Notes: a model not told the origin generated them from the letters alone. Shown: positions 1 to 7,360, counted from the first letter of the stretch. The stretch is DNA of 10,760 nucleotides from an uncultured Eubacteriales bacterium (GCA_900556615.1 USPP01000026.1:1-10760); one strand, 5' to 3'. Translations and numbers: made by a program.

Positions 1-1104
1 GTGTATCGTTCATATGGTCGTATGGATGCTTTTAATGCTGCATGCGATTTTTGCGGGGTTATGTCCCATACCGCTTTAAAGGTAAAAGAACCGATATACG
101 GTGCGAATAATTGGTATTACGCGTATGGTGATAGCTCATATGAGGATATTGTTTCCGATTCACAATATATAGCAAAGCTGACAAAAGGATTGAATAACCG
201 TCCTTACATGGTGATTGACGACGGCTGGGAAGAAAATCATGTGTGCGGTCCCTGGGATAAGGGAAATAAACGGTTTCCTGATATGGAGAAGCTGATGACA
301 GACATGAAAGGCTGCGGAGTGAAACCGGGACTTTGGTTTCGACCTTTGACGGATATTACCAACCGTCTGTGTGAGAAACATTTTTTAAGAGGGGAAAAAG
401 GAACGTTGGATCCCACTCATCCGGATGTTCTCTCCTATATCGCCGAGAGTGTTTCACGGTTTCGTACATGGGGCTGCCAATTATTGAAGCATGATTTTTC
501 ATCCAAGGATGCTACGTCGGTTTGGGGAAAGGATACTTTTAGAAGATTCGTGCCGGAAGATGCAGCATGGAGCTTTTTTGACCGGACCGTTACCACTGCA
601 GAAGCTCTTTTGACACTGTATGAAACAATCTATCGCGCGGCAGGTGATATGTTGATTTTGGGTTGTAACTGCGTCAATCATCTTTGCGTGGGCTATGTTC
701 ATTTAAATCGAATCGGTGATGATACGAGCGGCAGACAATGGGAAAGAAGCCGCTTTATGGGAATCAATACACTGGCATTCCGCCTTCCTCAGCATCGTCA
801 TTTTTTTGAAGCGGATGCAGACTGCGTGGGGATTACGTCGGCGATTCCATGGAATCTCAACCGTCTTTGGCTTGATCTTGTGGCTGGCAGCGGCACACCG
901 CTTTTTGTATCCTGCAAACAGCAAGATATTACACCTGAGATGGAAGAAGATCTGGTCAGGGCAATGGAAGTCGCTTCTCAACAGAAGGATAAGCTGAGGC
1001 CGCTTGACTGGCAATTTAATAATACGCCCAAGCGATGGCTTCGGAACGGAGAAGAGCTAACTTATTCATGGTCAAATGCAATCGGAGCATTTGAACTTCC
1101 CTAA
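1..1104 (+). CDS. Alpha-galactosidase-like glycoside hydrolase (clan GH-D, GH36-like), 5' partial
   Basis: Probable retaining exo-glycosidase that removes alpha-linked galactose, for example from galactomannan or raffinose-type sugars. The visible part is most of a TIM barrel. It has an IDDGW strand at visible residues 72-76, a FPDMEKL segment typical of GH36, the nucleophile-type motif LLKHDF with Asp165, and RIGDDT at 237-242, which matches the family RIGxDT so that Asp241 would be the acid/base. The reading frame is open from base 1, and the GTG there is unlikely to be the real start because GH36 enzymes carry an N-terminal beta domain before the barrel; that part should lie upstream. The C-terminus stops soon after the barrel, so the usual small beta-sandwich looks short or missing. 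GH27 or another GH-D subgroup is possible, and the exact substrate is not proven. The clan assignment is fairly secure. Confidence 0.8.
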   Translation: MYRSYGRMDAFNAACDFCGVMSHTALKVKEPIYGANNWYYAYGDSSYEDIVSDSQYIAKLTKGLNNRPYMVIDDGWEENHVCGPWDKGNKRFPDMEKLMTDMKGCGVKPGLWFRPLTDITNRLCEKHFLRGEKGTLDPTHPDVLSYIAESVSRFRTWGCQLLKHDFSSKDATSVWGKDTFRRFVPEDAAWSFFDRTVTTAEALLTLYETIYRAAGDMLILGCNCVNHLCVGYVHLNRIGDDTSGRQWERSRFMGINTLAFRLPQHRHFFEADADCVGITSAIPWNLNRLWLDLVAGSGTPLFVSCKQQDITPEMEEDLVRAMEVASQQKDKLRPLDWQFNNTPKRWLRNGEELTYSWSNAIGAFELP

Positions 1105-1167
1105 ATGACATAAGAATAAAGAGTAAATAATGGAGTATAAATACCACCGCTAACCTGTTCTGTAGCC

Positions 1168-1198
1168 TAATCGTTATCGATTACGGGGTAAGTAATCG
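1168..1198. promoter_or_regulatory. Candidate operator: TAATCG/CGATTA inverted repeats
   Basis: TAATCG (1168-1173) and CGATTA (1178-1183) form a perfect 6-bp inverted repeat around TTAT. The right arm also pairs with a third copy: CGATTAC (1178-1184) and GTAATCG (1192-1198) are perfectly complementary across 7 bases. Three copies of one half-site in 31 bases upstream of a sugar-use block suggest binding of a dimeric regulator. The alternative is two mutually exclusive RNA hairpins. The regulator is not in the window. Confidence 0.35.
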
Positions 1199-1303
1199 GA
1201 GAAATGAGGTAACTTTTTTTGCGGTAGAATAGAATCGTACATTAAAGTACCTGTGATTTTCCTTTTCTTTGTTTCTGCAAAAACGTTTCACATTTAAATT
1301 TTT

Positions 1304-1310
1304 GAGGAAA
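1304..1310 (+). promoter_or_regulatory. Ribosome binding site that sets the esterase start
   Basis: GAGGAAA lies six bases before the ATG at 1317, with its GAGG core nine bases away. This favours that ATG over an in-frame TTG at 1269, which has no purine-rich site in front of it. Confidence 0.75.
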
Positions 1311-1316
1311 GATTAT

Positions 1317-2210
1317 ATGGTTATAAAATCCAATAGCACGGTATGCTTTCTCGGTGACAGCATTACCGCAAACGGTGGATGGATCGCTCGCGTTGCCGAG
1401 CGATATGCCTTTCATCATCCTAAGAAATATGTTCGTTTTTATAATTGCGGTGTTGCCGGAACTACCGCCGCAACTGCGATAAACGGATACCTTTACGAAG
1501 AATGTTTAAGCTGGAATCCAAACTATGTATATATTTGTTATGGAATAAACGATATTGATTCCAATTTGTATAAAGTCAGTGACAACAACGAAGATAAGAT
1601 AAAGGCTTTGAAAAAATATCGCGAAAATCTCACATTGCTGATCAAGGAGATTACGGCATTCGGTGCTGTTCCGGTTTTGATGACGCCGCCTGCTCACAAT
1701 GATAAAGCGACAGGAATGTTTTGCAATGAAGGATTGCTGAGATGTGTTGAAATACAGCACGAATTGTCTGAATTGTATTCTCTGGAGAATTTGAATCTAT
1801 ATACTCCTTTTGAAGCGCGAATGACGGACCCAATTACCTCGGACGGAACACATCCCAATACGCTTGGAGACAGCATTATTGCCACTGTTCTTTTAGAACA
1901 TCTCGGCATTTCTGAGAATGTTGACGATCTTGCTGCTCGCAGCCTATCGGAAACCAATCAAAAACGATTTCTGTTGGAAAAGAAAATTCGGCTTTTGGCT
2001 TTTGTCCGTTGGCAAATGGGCCTGCATGATGTAGTTAAAGGACAATATTTGGTGCCTGAGCATATAAGCCGATTACTGTGTGAGGCGAATCAGCATATTG
2101 CTCCGTGGTCTGAAGATGTCTACAGAAGTTATTGTGATGTTATTTATACGGAAATGATGTCCCGCGCCGATCTGGTTAAGTTGACTGTTGCTGTCGCAGC
2201 AGGAAAATAA
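1317..2210 (+). CDS. SGNH/GDSL-family hydrolase, probable carbohydrate esterase
   Basis: Likely serine esterase that removes acetyl or other acyl groups from a sugar, made as a 297-aa cytoplasmic protein with no signal peptide. The family blocks are in order near the expected places: GDSIT with nucleophile Ser15, the block II glycines in NCGVAG (43-48), GIND with Asn78 (residues 76-79), and DGTH with Asp176 and His179 as the rest of the triad. About 90 residues follow the last block; they are rich in charged residues and unassigned, and could form a helical cap. The start is set by a GAGGAAA site. The gene lies 26 bases before the GH130-type gene and probably shares its transcript, so an acetylated mannoside is a reasonable substrate, but that comes from context alone. 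Platelet-activating-factor-type or lysophospholipase members of the same superfamily cannot be excluded. Confidence 0.85.
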   Translation: MVIKSNSTVCFLGDSITANGGWIARVAERYAFHHPKKYVRFYNCGVAGTTAATAINGYLYEECLSWNPNYVYICYGINDIDSNLYKVSDNNEDKIKALKKYRENLTLLIKEITAFGAVPVLMTPPAHNDKATGMFCNEGLLRCVEIQHELSELYSLENLNLYTPFEARMTDPITSDGTHPNTLGDSIIATVLLEHLGISENVDDLAARSLSETNQKRFLLEKKIRLLAFVRWQMGLHDVVKGQYLVPEHISRLLCEANQHIAPWSEDVYRSYCDVIYTEMMSRADLVKLTVAVAAGK

Positions 2211-2236
2211 TATTACGGAAAAGAGATAAAATTGTT

Positions 2237-3172
2237 ATGAGTTTCATAAAAGAACGTTTATTGAAAAAATACGAAAATAACCCGGTAATGTCACCTGATA
2301 GAATGCCGATACAGGCTCTCTATACTTTTAATCCCGGCGCTGTTAAATACAAAGATGAGTATATCCTTATGATGGATGTAACGGGGACCGATGATATTCA
2401 CCGTATCTGGCTGGCGCGGAGCAAGGACGGTTATCATTTTACTCCCGATCCTCAGCCGCCTCGTTGGCCTGCGCCAGATCCTACCCATCCTGAAGTAAAT
2501 ACCTATGATCCGCGAATTACGAAATTCGGAGATGAGTATATCATATTATATGCCTCCGATCTTGGGCAGAACGAATGCCGGATTGGCATTATTAAAACCA
2601 GAGATTTTAAAATCTTTGAGCGTGTATCCACAGCCAGCGAACTTGGAAACCGGAATGGAGCGCTGTTCCCAGAGAAGATAAACGGTTTATACTGCCGTCT
2701 TGACCGTCCATTCGGTGACGAGCAAAAGCCTTGTTCCATGTGGGTTAGTTATTCTCCCGATTTGGTGTTTTGGGGAAAGAGCCAACCGGTTACCTATCAG
2801 GGAAAGCCTTTTATGGATGGGTTTAAAATGGGTGCCGGTGCGGTTCCGATACGCGTTGAAGAAGGCTGGCTTGAACTGTATCATACCGTTTCGACCACTT
2901 GCAATGGTTTTATTTACCGTATAAAGGCATGTATTTTAGATGAAAAAGATCCATCCAAAATACTCGGTTATACCAAAGATTTCATTCTTTGGCCGGAATA
3001 CGATTATGAAAACCGAGGCCGCGTGTCCAATGTTACCTTTATTTGCAACGCTTTGCCTGAGGAAGATGGCAGTCTGAAAATTTATTATGGCGCTGCCGAC
3101 ACCAACATCGGACTGGCTACCGGTTCTATTCGCGATATTGTAAACGCCTGCCTTGAAAATCGTGAATCATGA
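2237..3172 (+). CDS. GH130-family beta-mannoside phosphorylase
   Basis: Predicted inverting phosphorylase that cleaves a non-reducing beta-mannosyl residue with inorganic phosphate to give alpha-mannose 1-phosphate. The 311-aa protein fits the shorter GH130 members with a five-bladed beta-propeller. Family-like signatures include NPGAV near residue 34, TYDPRIT with the expected catalytic Asp91, NRNGALFPEK (138-147), RLDRP (154-158), LYHTV with His216, GRVSNV (261-266) and a closing YYGAAD repeat. The Arg, Lys and His residues in these motifs are those expected to hold phosphate. Length does not separate beta-1,4-mannooligosaccharide, mannosyl-N-acetylglucosamine and beta-1,2-mannobiose phosphorylases, and a hydrolase in the same family is possible. 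Its stop overlaps the mutase start (ATGA), which supports the Man-1-P product. The ribosome binding site is weak (GGAAAAGAG further upstream). Confidence 0.85.
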   Translation: MSFIKERLLKKYENNPVMSPDRMPIQALYTFNPGAVKYKDEYILMMDVTGTDDIHRIWLARSKDGYHFTPDPQPPRWPAPDPTHPEVNTYDPRITKFGDEYIILYASDLGQNECRIGIIKTRDFKIFERVSTASELGNRNGALFPEKINGLYCRLDRPFGDEQKPCSMWVSYSPDLVFWGKSQPVTYQGKPFMDGFKMGAGAVPIRVEEGWLELYHTVSTTCNGFIYRIKACILDEKDPSKILGYTKDFILWPEYDYENRGRVSNVTFICNALPEEDGSLKIYYGAADTNIGLATGSIRDIVNACLENRES

Positions 3173-4833
3173 ATCAACGGATACTTACGGAAAAGCATCT
3201 CTGGGAAAGCAGCGAGTACTTTGATGTGCAAACAAGATATGCAGCTATGAATATGACGGAAGAGAATGAAATCATTTCTTGTTTTGCCACAGATTTGACT
3301 TTCGGAACCGGCGGGCTGAGGGAAGTAATGGGAATTGGGACTGCACATATCAACCGTTATACGATTAGAAAAGCTTCGGCGGGTCTTGCGGAATATCTTA
3401 TACAGAGAGTTACGAATCCCTGTGTGGTGATAGCTTATGATTCGCGTCATCATTCAGCAGAATATGCAATGGAAACAGCGTTAACGCTTGTCTCATACGG
3501 AATCAAGACAATGTTGTTTTCTGAAATTGCTCCTACACCTCAATTGTCTTTTGCTGTCAGATATCTTGGATGCAATGCCGGTGTTGTAATCACTGCCAGC
3601 CATAATCCCAAAGAATATAATGGATATAAGGTTTACGGTTCTGATGGGTGTCAGGCAACCCCTGCCATGGCAGAAGAAATAGGTCGATGTATTTCCCATA
3701 TAACAAATGTAACAAAGATTCAACCTTGCGAAAAAAGCAAAGCTGTGGAGAGCGGTATGCTATCTTTTGTTGAGCAGGATGTCAGTGAGGCTTTCATCAA
3801 AGAAGTTTTGTTTCAACGTGCGGATCTGTCTCCGAAAATGAGAGAAGAATTGTCTGTTGTTTATACTCCGCTCCATGGGACAGGCAGGGTTCCGGTTCAA
3901 AGGGTATTACATAAATTAAAATATCATCCCCTTACGGTAACGGAACAAGAGGAACCTAACGGTGATTTTCCCACGGTAGTTTCTCCAAATCCGGAAAATC
4001 CCGCTGCCTTGTCAATGGGAATTCGATTGGCAGAGAAAGTAGGTGCCGACATTGTTTTGGGCACAGATCCGGATTCCGATCGAGTCGGCGTTGCGATCCG
4101 TGTTGATACAGGATATCGATTGTTAAGCGGAAACCAAATCGGGGCAATTTTAACCGATTTTTTGGTTCTTCAGGGCAGAGCGACTAACAACTCCGTTTTA
4201 ATCAAAACCATCGTGACTAACGATCTCGGTGCAGAGATCGCCAAAGCAAACGGAATTTCCGTTCGAGAAACGCTTACCGGATTCAAATTTATCGGTGAGC
4301 AAATTACTTTGATGGAGCAAAATAACTCCGGAAGCTTTTTTTTCGGTTATGAGGAGAGTTACGGTTTTCTTGCCGGAACACATGTACGGGATAAAGACGC
4401 GGTTGTTTCCTCTATGCTGCTTTGTGAGGCGGCGGCATTTGCCAAATCAAAGAGAAGAACGCTTTGGGATTGGATTAATGATTTGTATCAAAAATATGGG
4501 TATTATTACGATGCGCTGGATACCTATGATATGACGGAATTGGGAGGAAGAGAAAAAATGGACCGGATTCTCACTTCTTTTCGGATGCAGGGAATACGAT
4601 GCTTTGAGAATGTAGAGCGAGTATTGGACTATCAAAACGGTATTGGAGAGCTTCCGCCGTCAAATGTGCTTAAATTTGTTTTTTGCGGAGGAAGTTGGTT
4701 GGCAATCCGTCCTTCCGGTACCGAGCCTAAGATGAAAATATATTATTCAATAAAGAGCAGCGATAGAAAAGACGGAATTCGCATCCAAGAACAATGGCAG
4801 AAAAAAATTTATAAAATTATTCACAATACCTGA
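3169..4833 (+). CDS. Alpha-D-phosphohexomutase (phosphomannomutase/phosphoglucomutase)
   Basis: Interconverts hexose 1-phosphate and hexose 6-phosphate; here most likely mannose 1-phosphate to mannose 6-phosphate, feeding fructose 6-phosphate through an isomerase outside the window. The 554-aa length fits the long PgcA-like bacterial group. All four functional loops are present: TASHNP with phospho-Ser144, the Mg2+ loop GTDPDSDR with Asp300, Asp302 and Asp304, the sugar-specificity loop GYEES (393-397), and the phosphate-binding loop RPSGTEPK (514-521). The N-terminal FGTGGLRE segment is also typical of the family. The ATG shares four bases with the stop of the phosphorylase gene, so translation is probably coupled and the two enzymes made in step. 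The motifs do not decide mannose against glucose specificity, and the neighbour is the reason for preferring mannose. The gene appears intact. Confidence 0.93.
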   Translation: MNQRILTEKHLWESSEYFDVQTRYAAMNMTEENEIISCFATDLTFGTGGLREVMGIGTAHINRYTIRKASAGLAEYLIQRVTNPCVVIAYDSRHHSAEYAMETALTLVSYGIKTMLFSEIAPTPQLSFAVRYLGCNAGVVITASHNPKEYNGYKVYGSDGCQATPAMAEEIGRCISHITNVTKIQPCEKSKAVESGMLSFVEQDVSEAFIKEVLFQRADLSPKMREELSVVYTPLHGTGRVPVQRVLHKLKYHPLTVTEQEEPNGDFPTVVSPNPENPAALSMGIRLAEKVGADIVLGTDPDSDRVGVAIRVDTGYRLLSGNQIGAILTDFLVLQGRATNNSVLIKTIVTNDLGAEIAKANGISVRETLTGFKFIGEQITLMEQNNSGSFFFGYEESYGFLAGTHVRDKDAVVSSMLLCEAAAFAKSKRRTLWDWINDLYQKYGYYYDALDTYDMTELGGREKMDRILTSFRMQGIRCFENVERVLDYQNGIGELPPSNVLKFVFCGGSWLAIRPSGTEPKMKIYYSIKSSDRKDGIRIQEQWQKKIYKIIHNT

Positions 4834-4975
4834 AATATTATGCAGATGAGTTCAATATAGATGACATGCCAAAACGATATTTGAGATGTTTGTCATTTAA
4901 TATTGTATTCGTATCGCCGGCAGCTTCTCAGGAGGTTGGAATACGGTATACCTTGTTTTATATATTTACGAGGGG

Positions 4976-5065
4976 AATATTCATACTCTGTGAGGCGGCT
5001 TCTTTGGGCGAGTTTGCATAGTTAGTCAGATACACTTGGCATTGATTTTTTAGACACAATGAGAG
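4976..5065 (-). repeat. About 90-bp interspersed element, copy A (inverted relative to copy B)
   Basis: The reverse complement of this stretch matches 7140-7231. The end at 5041-5065 is identical to copy B over 25 bases, the other end (4976-4988, AATATTCATACTC) is identical over 13 bases, and the middle is only partly alike (about 64% over one 25-base stretch counted by eye). Conserved ends around a drifting middle suggest a small mobile element or a remnant of one. No transposase gene is nearby. Confidence 0.7.
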
Positions 5066-5080
5066 CATATACAATTTACT

Positions 5081-5192
5081 ATCAATTTTAATCATTCAGA
5101 AAGGATTATGTAATTAAATCTACGACTGTGAATTATTTAATTACAGAGTAATTTATATGAAAAATGCAATTCGCGTTCCTTATTATCACTAT
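5081..5192 (+). repeat. Duplicated leader, copy A (5' region and first codons of the 5157 gene)
   Basis: This 112-base segment matches 7287-7398 at roughly 90% by eye in the same orientation. It spans a GAAAGGA purine block, an 11-bp inverted repeat, the start codon at 5157 and the first 12 codons. This copy is in frame with a full-length gene, so it is the intact version. Confidence 0.88.
5109..5145. promoter_or_regulatory. Leader inverted repeat, copy A (operator or RNA hairpin)
   Basis: TGTAATTAAAT (5109-5119) and ATTTAATTACA (5135-5145) are perfect 11-bp inverted arms around a 15-base loop. The repeat sits between GAAAGGA (5099-5105) and the start at 5157, and no good ribosome binding site lies closer to that start. 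It could be a regulator-binding palindrome, or a hairpin that brings the purine block to about 14 bases from the ATG. Confidence 0.6.
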
Positions 5193-7085
5193 TTTGATGA
5201 TGTTCAGTTTCATGATCATTTGTCCATGCTGAAACGCTATCAACCGGCACTTTCTGAAATTACCTTATTCGTGGATTATTCGATGCACGGATACTGGCCT
5301 ATAAAGGAGCAAAGAGAATTGGCTGTTTTGCTCAGCAAGAGGATGAAAGCATACCGTGAAAACGGTTTTTCGTCGGTTGGATTAGATGCTTTGAATACAA
5401 TCGGTCATTTTGATGAGGCTTGGGATGTGCTGCCTGTGCCGCCTATGCAAACAATGGTTGGAAAAAACGGATATGTGTCAAAAAGCTGTTTGTGCCCTAA
5501 TACAGAAGACTATCGCAGATATATAGTTGAACGATATAAAATTTTGGCAAGCACTAAGCCGGATTTTATTTGGGTGGATGACGACTTTCGAATCGGCTCT
5601 CACGGTCAGGTCGGACCATGCTACTGTCCTACCTGTATTGCTAAATTTAACCAAAAATACAGCCGAAACGAGACATTCGAAACATTGTCACAACTTGAAA
5701 ACATTAAATACGACCGGAACGAGACATTCGAAATATTATCACAAGCCGAAAACGCTGTTGACAATACAGTACAGCGAGAATGGATGTGTTTTTGGGTTAA
5801 CTGTTATACCGAAATATCTCATCTGATCCATGAAGCAATACAGTCGGTAGATCCCAGCATTACTATTGGAATTATGACAATTCCGGAGTCAGCTGTTCAG
5901 CCTTGGCAGGAAGCGCTTAATGCCACAAAGGGACGTCCAGGCGGTGGATTTTATTACGACAAATCTCCCTGCGATGTCTTATATGCTTCTCTTCGTGCGG
6001 AAAGCCAACTGGTGAAATATCGGAATGAAATTGTGGATCGTCAATATGAATTTGAATGTTTTCCTTATCCCGATTATGGTAAGTCCAAAACTCTTGCCAG
6101 GCTGGAATCGGCTGTTGCATTAATGAGCGGCTGTAACGGTATAGCCTATAATGTTCTCAATAATTTTGAGGTTCTCCGAACTGCCAACAGAAAGGCTTTG
6201 GATATGATGTCTGAGCACTACGCGATGTTCTCTCTAATCACTGAGAAAGCGAATTCTACATATAATTGCGGAATTTATTGTACTGACACATTTACAGTGG
6301 GGAGACGGCTGTTTGAATTGGGTTTACCGATTACCAGTGATCCTATCCATGCTTCCGCTGTTGTGATTACCGGTCATGACGCTCAGAGATACAGTAATAC
6401 CCAATTGGAGAAAATACTTTGCGGCGCGGTTCTTTTAGACGGAATTGCCTTGCAGGATATCATTGCGCGCGGCTTGGGGGAATACTGCGGTGTGGAGCCG
6501 TGTGATACCTACGACAATGGTATTCATGAAGTTTTCACTGATCACCCTATTAATGAAGATTACGTCGGTTACTGCCATGATCCGTTTGTAAATTACGCAG
6601 AGCGCACCGTTCCGATCTCTACCTTAAAGCCGAAAAGCGGGACGGTACAGGTTCTGTCTGAACTTTATACCATTACCAATCGGCTCTTAGGCCCCGCCAT
6701 GACGCTGTATCATAATTCCAAGGGCGGCAGGGTAGCGGTGATGTCGTTTTTCTTTTCGGATATGCTTCATTACTACGGAAAGAAGGCACAGCTGACAAAT
6801 TTGTTTAACAGCATAATACAGGGCGGTCTTCCTGTTATTTTTGATACCATGCATAAGCTGGTGCCGATTTATCGGGAACGCGAGGATGGAGCTTGGATTT
6901 TTATGGTTGCCAATATGTCCTTTGATGCTTGTGAACCATTTTCTTTCCGTGTGAAAGGGAAAAATGTTATTAAAATTAATGACAACGGATTACAGGAAGC
7001 AGTGGGGACAGAAAAAAATGGTCTAACCACTGTTCAGCTTCAGAGTTTGCAATCTTGGGATTTTGCTGTATTCTGCGGAAATTAA
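5157..7085 (+). CDS. Putative GH42-like multidomain glycoside hydrolase, specific family not recognised
   Basis: A 642-aa cytoplasmic protein with no signal peptide. Residues 1 to about 360 look like a TIM barrel, then comes a Rossmann/GATase-like segment (about 365-460) and a C-terminal beta domain (about 510-642). This is the layout of GH42-type beta-galactosidases and related trimeric enzymes. Distinct marks are WVDDDFR (Asp141-143, Arg145), a CYCPTC cluster (Cys155, Cys157, Cys160) that could bind metal, and FECFPYPDY with Glu300 as a nucleophile candidate. The partial gene at 9873 is a paralogue. A 17-residue tandem repeat at 169-202 has no counterpart in that paralogue. The start is chosen because the duplicated leader preserves the same ATG and following codons, although the ribosome binding site is not conventional. 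Substrate is unknown; a beta-mannoside or beta-galactoside would fit the setting. Confidence 0.7.
   Translation: MKNAIRVPYYHYFDDVQFHDHLSMLKRYQPALSEITLFVDYSMHGYWPIKEQRELAVLLSKRMKAYRENGFSSVGLDALNTIGHFDEAWDVLPVPPMQTMVGKNGYVSKSCLCPNTEDYRRYIVERYKILASTKPDFIWVDDDFRIGSHGQVGPCYCPTCIAKFNQKYSRNETFETLSQLENIKYDRNETFEILSQAENAVDNTVQREWMCFWVNCYTEISHLIHEAIQSVDPSITIGIMTIPESAVQPWQEALNATKGRPGGGFYYDKSPCDVLYASLRAESQLVKYRNEIVDRQYEFECFPYPDYGKSKTLARLESAVALMSGCNGIAYNVLNNFEVLRTANRKALDMMSEHYAMFSLITEKANSTYNCGIYCTDTFTVGRRLFELGLPITSDPIHASAVVITGHDAQRYSNTQLEKILCGAVLLDGIALQDIIARGLGEYCGVEPCDTYDNGIHEVFTDHPINEDYVGYCHDPFVNYAERTVPISTLKPKSGTVQVLSELYTITNRLLGPAMTLYHNSKGGRVAVMSFFFSDMLHYYGKKAQLTNLFNSIIQGGLPVIFDTMHKLVPIYREREDGAWIFMVANMSFDACEPFSFRVKGKNVIKINDNGLQEAVGTEKNGLTTVQLQSLQSWDFAVFCGN
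5661..5762 (+). repeat. 51-base in-frame tandem duplication inside the 5157 gene
   Basis: Bases 5661-5711 and 5712-5762 are two adjacent units of 51 bases, giving codons 169-185 and 186-202. Each unit contains RNETFE followed by T or I, then LSQ, one variable residue and EN. The units differ at scattered bases, so this is not a simple assembly echo. Confidence 0.9.
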
Positions 7086-7139
7086 CAGAGTGTAGACAAA
7101 ATCAAGCTGAGATTTATATCACAACTATTTAGTATAATT

Positions 7140-7231
7140 CTCTCATTGTGTCTAAAAAATCAATACCGAGTGTGTCTAATAGCCTACGCCGCCTCACCAA
7201 AGGATCCCCTCTCGCGCGGAGTATGAATATT
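7140..7231 (+). repeat. About 90-bp interspersed element, copy B
   Basis: Counterpart of 4976-5065 in the opposite orientation. The left end (7140-7164) is identical over 25 bases and the right end (7219-7231) over 13. TGTGTCTAA occurs twice within it, at 7147-7155 and 7171-7179, 24 bases apart, which resembles repeated protein-binding sites at a transposon end. Copies A and B bracket the 5157 gene as an inverted pair. Confidence 0.7.
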
Positions 7232-7312
7232 ACTATTTATTTTTTATATTTTTTTAGTACTTTTTCAATAAAGTATAAATTATATTATCAATTTAATCAT
7301 TCAGAAAGGATT

Positions 7313-7350
7313 ATGTAACTAAATCTATGGTTGGAATTATTTAATTACAT
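7313..7350. promoter_or_regulatory. Leader inverted repeat, copy B
   Basis: ATGTAACTAAAT (7313-7324) and ATTTAATTACAT (7339-7350) are 12-bp inverted arms with one mismatch around a 14-base loop. Between copies A and B the arms differ at one position within the shared 11-bp stem (an outer A-T pair is added here), while the short loop has several differences plus an indel. This pattern suggests the paired arms are under constraint. Confidence 0.55.
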
Positions 7351-7360
7351 AGTAATTTTT

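Larger units (their letters stand above)
1105..1316. other. Intergenic region between the GH36-like gene and the esterase block
   Basis: This 212-base gap holds a cluster of TAATCG/CGATTA inverted repeats (1168-1198), a seven-T run at 1214-1220, a pyrimidine-rich stretch around 1258-1270 and a ribosome binding site before 1317. I found no -35/-10 pair with good spacing. The T-run does not directly follow a strong stem, so a terminator is not supported. A promoter for the downstream block is expected here on context only. Confidence 0.5.
4834..5156. other. Intergenic region with inverted element copy A and leader copy A
   Basis: The first part (4834-4975) has no gene I can support. It holds a weak 6-bp inverted repeat ATGACA/TGTCAT, an AGGAGG at 4930-4935 with no useful start after it, and the palindrome GGTATACC. 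The rest is filled by a 90-bp element (4976-5065, also present inverted after the next gene) and by the leader of the 5157 gene (from 5081). No convincing terminator follows the mutase gene. Confidence 0.6.

Noticed and set aside
160..1014. Minus-strand open frames across the alpha-galactosidase gene
   Set aside because: They lie inside a coding region with clear family motifs, have no ribosome binding sites, and their translations show no recognisable domain.
1178..1220. Intrinsic terminator formed by the CGATTAC/GTAATCG stem and the seven-T run
   Set aside because: The T-run begins about 15 bases after the stem and the stem is not GC-rich, so the geometry is wrong.
1281..1288. AAACGTTT palindrome as a CcpA or LacI-family site
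   Set aside because: The central 8 bp are symmetric, but the flanking bases do not keep the outer TG...CA positions of a cre site, so it may be chance.
1269..1316. In-frame TTG start giving the esterase 16 more residues
   Set aside because: No ribosome binding site precedes it, the added residues are not part of the SGNH fold, and the ATG at 1317 has a well-placed GAGGAAA.
4861..4899. Terminator after the mutase gene (ATGACA/TGTCAT repeat)
   Set aside because: The stem is only 6 bp with a long loop and no T-run follows it.
4930..5025. Small ORF after the perfect AGGAGG at 4930-4935
   Set aside because: The next TTG directly abuts the site, no ATG or GTG is suitably spaced, and the frame runs through the 90-bp repeat, whose second copy has a stop in the matching frame.
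5102..5113. AAGGA followed by ATG TAA, a start-stop mini-ORF in both leaders
   Set aside because: The spacing from AGGA to the ATG is only two bases, too short for efficient initiation, and its conservation is explained by the leader duplication.
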